NCBI GenBank assembly: GCA_000436915.1
Contig: HF994085.1
Location: 1-5,670 of the forward strand
Source of the DNA: Prevotella sp. CAG:1092
Lineage (GTDB): Bacteria > Bacteroidota > Bacteroidia > Bacteroidales > Bacteroidaceae
Direction of reading: 5' to 3'
Length of the DNA: 5,670 bases
Of the stretch, positions 5,399-5,670 are shown piece by piece. Each line of letters starts with the position of its first letter. Within the stretch, counting starts at the first letter, position 1. The position numbers were made by a program, and so were the translations under genes. The notes beneath the pieces were generated by a model that was given only the letters and a program-made list of their open reading frames with translations, ran no database searches and had not been told where the DNA came from.

Positions 5399-5430
5399 AT
5401 TTATCCCTTGCGCAAGATTTATTCCTTGCG
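5399..5430. repeat. Direct repeat across the stop codon of the membrane-protein gene
   Basis: ATTTATCCCTTGCG (5399-5412) and ATTTATTCCTTGCG (5417-5430) are 13 of 14 identical, 18 bp apart. The right copy carries the TAA of the upstream membrane-protein gene. The perfect palindrome CTTGCGCAAG (5407-5416) lies at the joint. In the transcript, CGCAAG (5430-5425) can pair with CTTGCG (5416-5411 region) as a weak intergenic hairpin. Confidence 0.6.
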
Positions 5431-5670
5431 TTTCCATATTTTTACTATTTTGCCTCGTATCGCCATGATGTTGAAGAGCGAAACGAAGACAAGGAGCGAG
5501 AGTCCGCATACCAATGCTGGCAGCATATTGCCATCGGGGATGTCGGGGAATAGGGATATGAGGATATTCATATAGTATGTGCGCACAAAGGCAAGGATGG
5601 CAAATGCCAAGACGAAGACTACTACACCAAGACCTATGGTGAGCAACTGATATGGAAAAGCCACTTGCTG
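5419..5670 (-). CDS. Unrecognised membrane protein, C-terminal part (5' end outside window)
   Basis: Eighty-three residues are visible and the frame is still open at the window edge. A GTG at 5664 could be a start, but QQ codons precede it without a stop, so this is more likely the tail of a longer protein. Two strongly hydrophobic segments, about residues 9-29 (LLTIGLGVVVFVLAFAILAF) and 50-70, flank a linker with PDIPDG. The end is basic (GKIVKIWKRKE), which the positive-inside rule places in the cytoplasm. I do not recognise the family. A paired C-terminal helix hairpin with a basic tail occurs in several membrane proteins, including some family-2 glycosyltransferases, but no diagnostic motif is present here. 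It ends 38 bp before folK on the same strand and is probably in the same operon. Confidence 0.6.
   Translation of the reverse strand, partial: QQVAFPYQLLTIGLGVVVFVLAFAILAFVRTYYMNILISLFPDIPDGNMLPALVCGLSLLVFVSLFNIMAIRGKIVKIWKRKE

Overview
The window looks like chromosomal DNA of a Bacteroidales bacterium, most likely Prevotella or a close relative. This rests on AT-rich intergenic DNA, repeated matches to the Bacteroidota promoter signature (TTTG, 19-20 bp, TAnnTTTG), start codons without a clear Shine-Dalgarno sequence, and protein sequences of Bacteroidales type. The genus is an inference.

Layout, left to right. Positions 1-257 hold no complete gene, but contain a good leftward promoter (186-217) and perhaps the first codons of a gene leaving the window. 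Positions 258-1547 (minus) encode an AAA+ ATPase of the AAA_14/DUF4143 type (COG1373), with a PD-(D/E)XK-like motif near its C-terminus. Immediately upstream is the most unusual element: four copies of an 18-bp core (consensus TACATTTTTTCGCACGAA), spaced at exactly 33 bp (1551-1667). The array fills the leader/promoter region of the ATPase gene. A strong bidirectional terminator (1728-1773) separates it from maeB (1829-4120, minus), a full-length NADP-type malic enzyme fused to a phosphotransacetylase-like regulatory domain.

The 263-bp gap 4121-4383 is a divergent promoter region. A near-perfect promoter drives maeB leftward, and a TAACTTTG box drives a TetR-family regulator rightward (4384-5007). 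The gap contains several inverted repeats that could be operators. The regulator meets a convergent short folK-like gene (5000-5380, minus) tail to tail with an 8-bp overlap. A 13-bp tandem duplication at the junction supplies the folK stop codon. Upstream of folK, probably in the same operon, is the 3' end of a gene for a small or C-terminal membrane segment (5419-5670, minus).

Functionally the right part is ordinary core metabolism (pyruvate/NADPH supply, folate) with a local regulator. The left part is AT-richer and accessory in character. The candidate for something undescribed is the ATPase gene together with its 33-bp-period repeat leader. Whether the ATPase acts on the repeats cannot be decided from the sequence alone.
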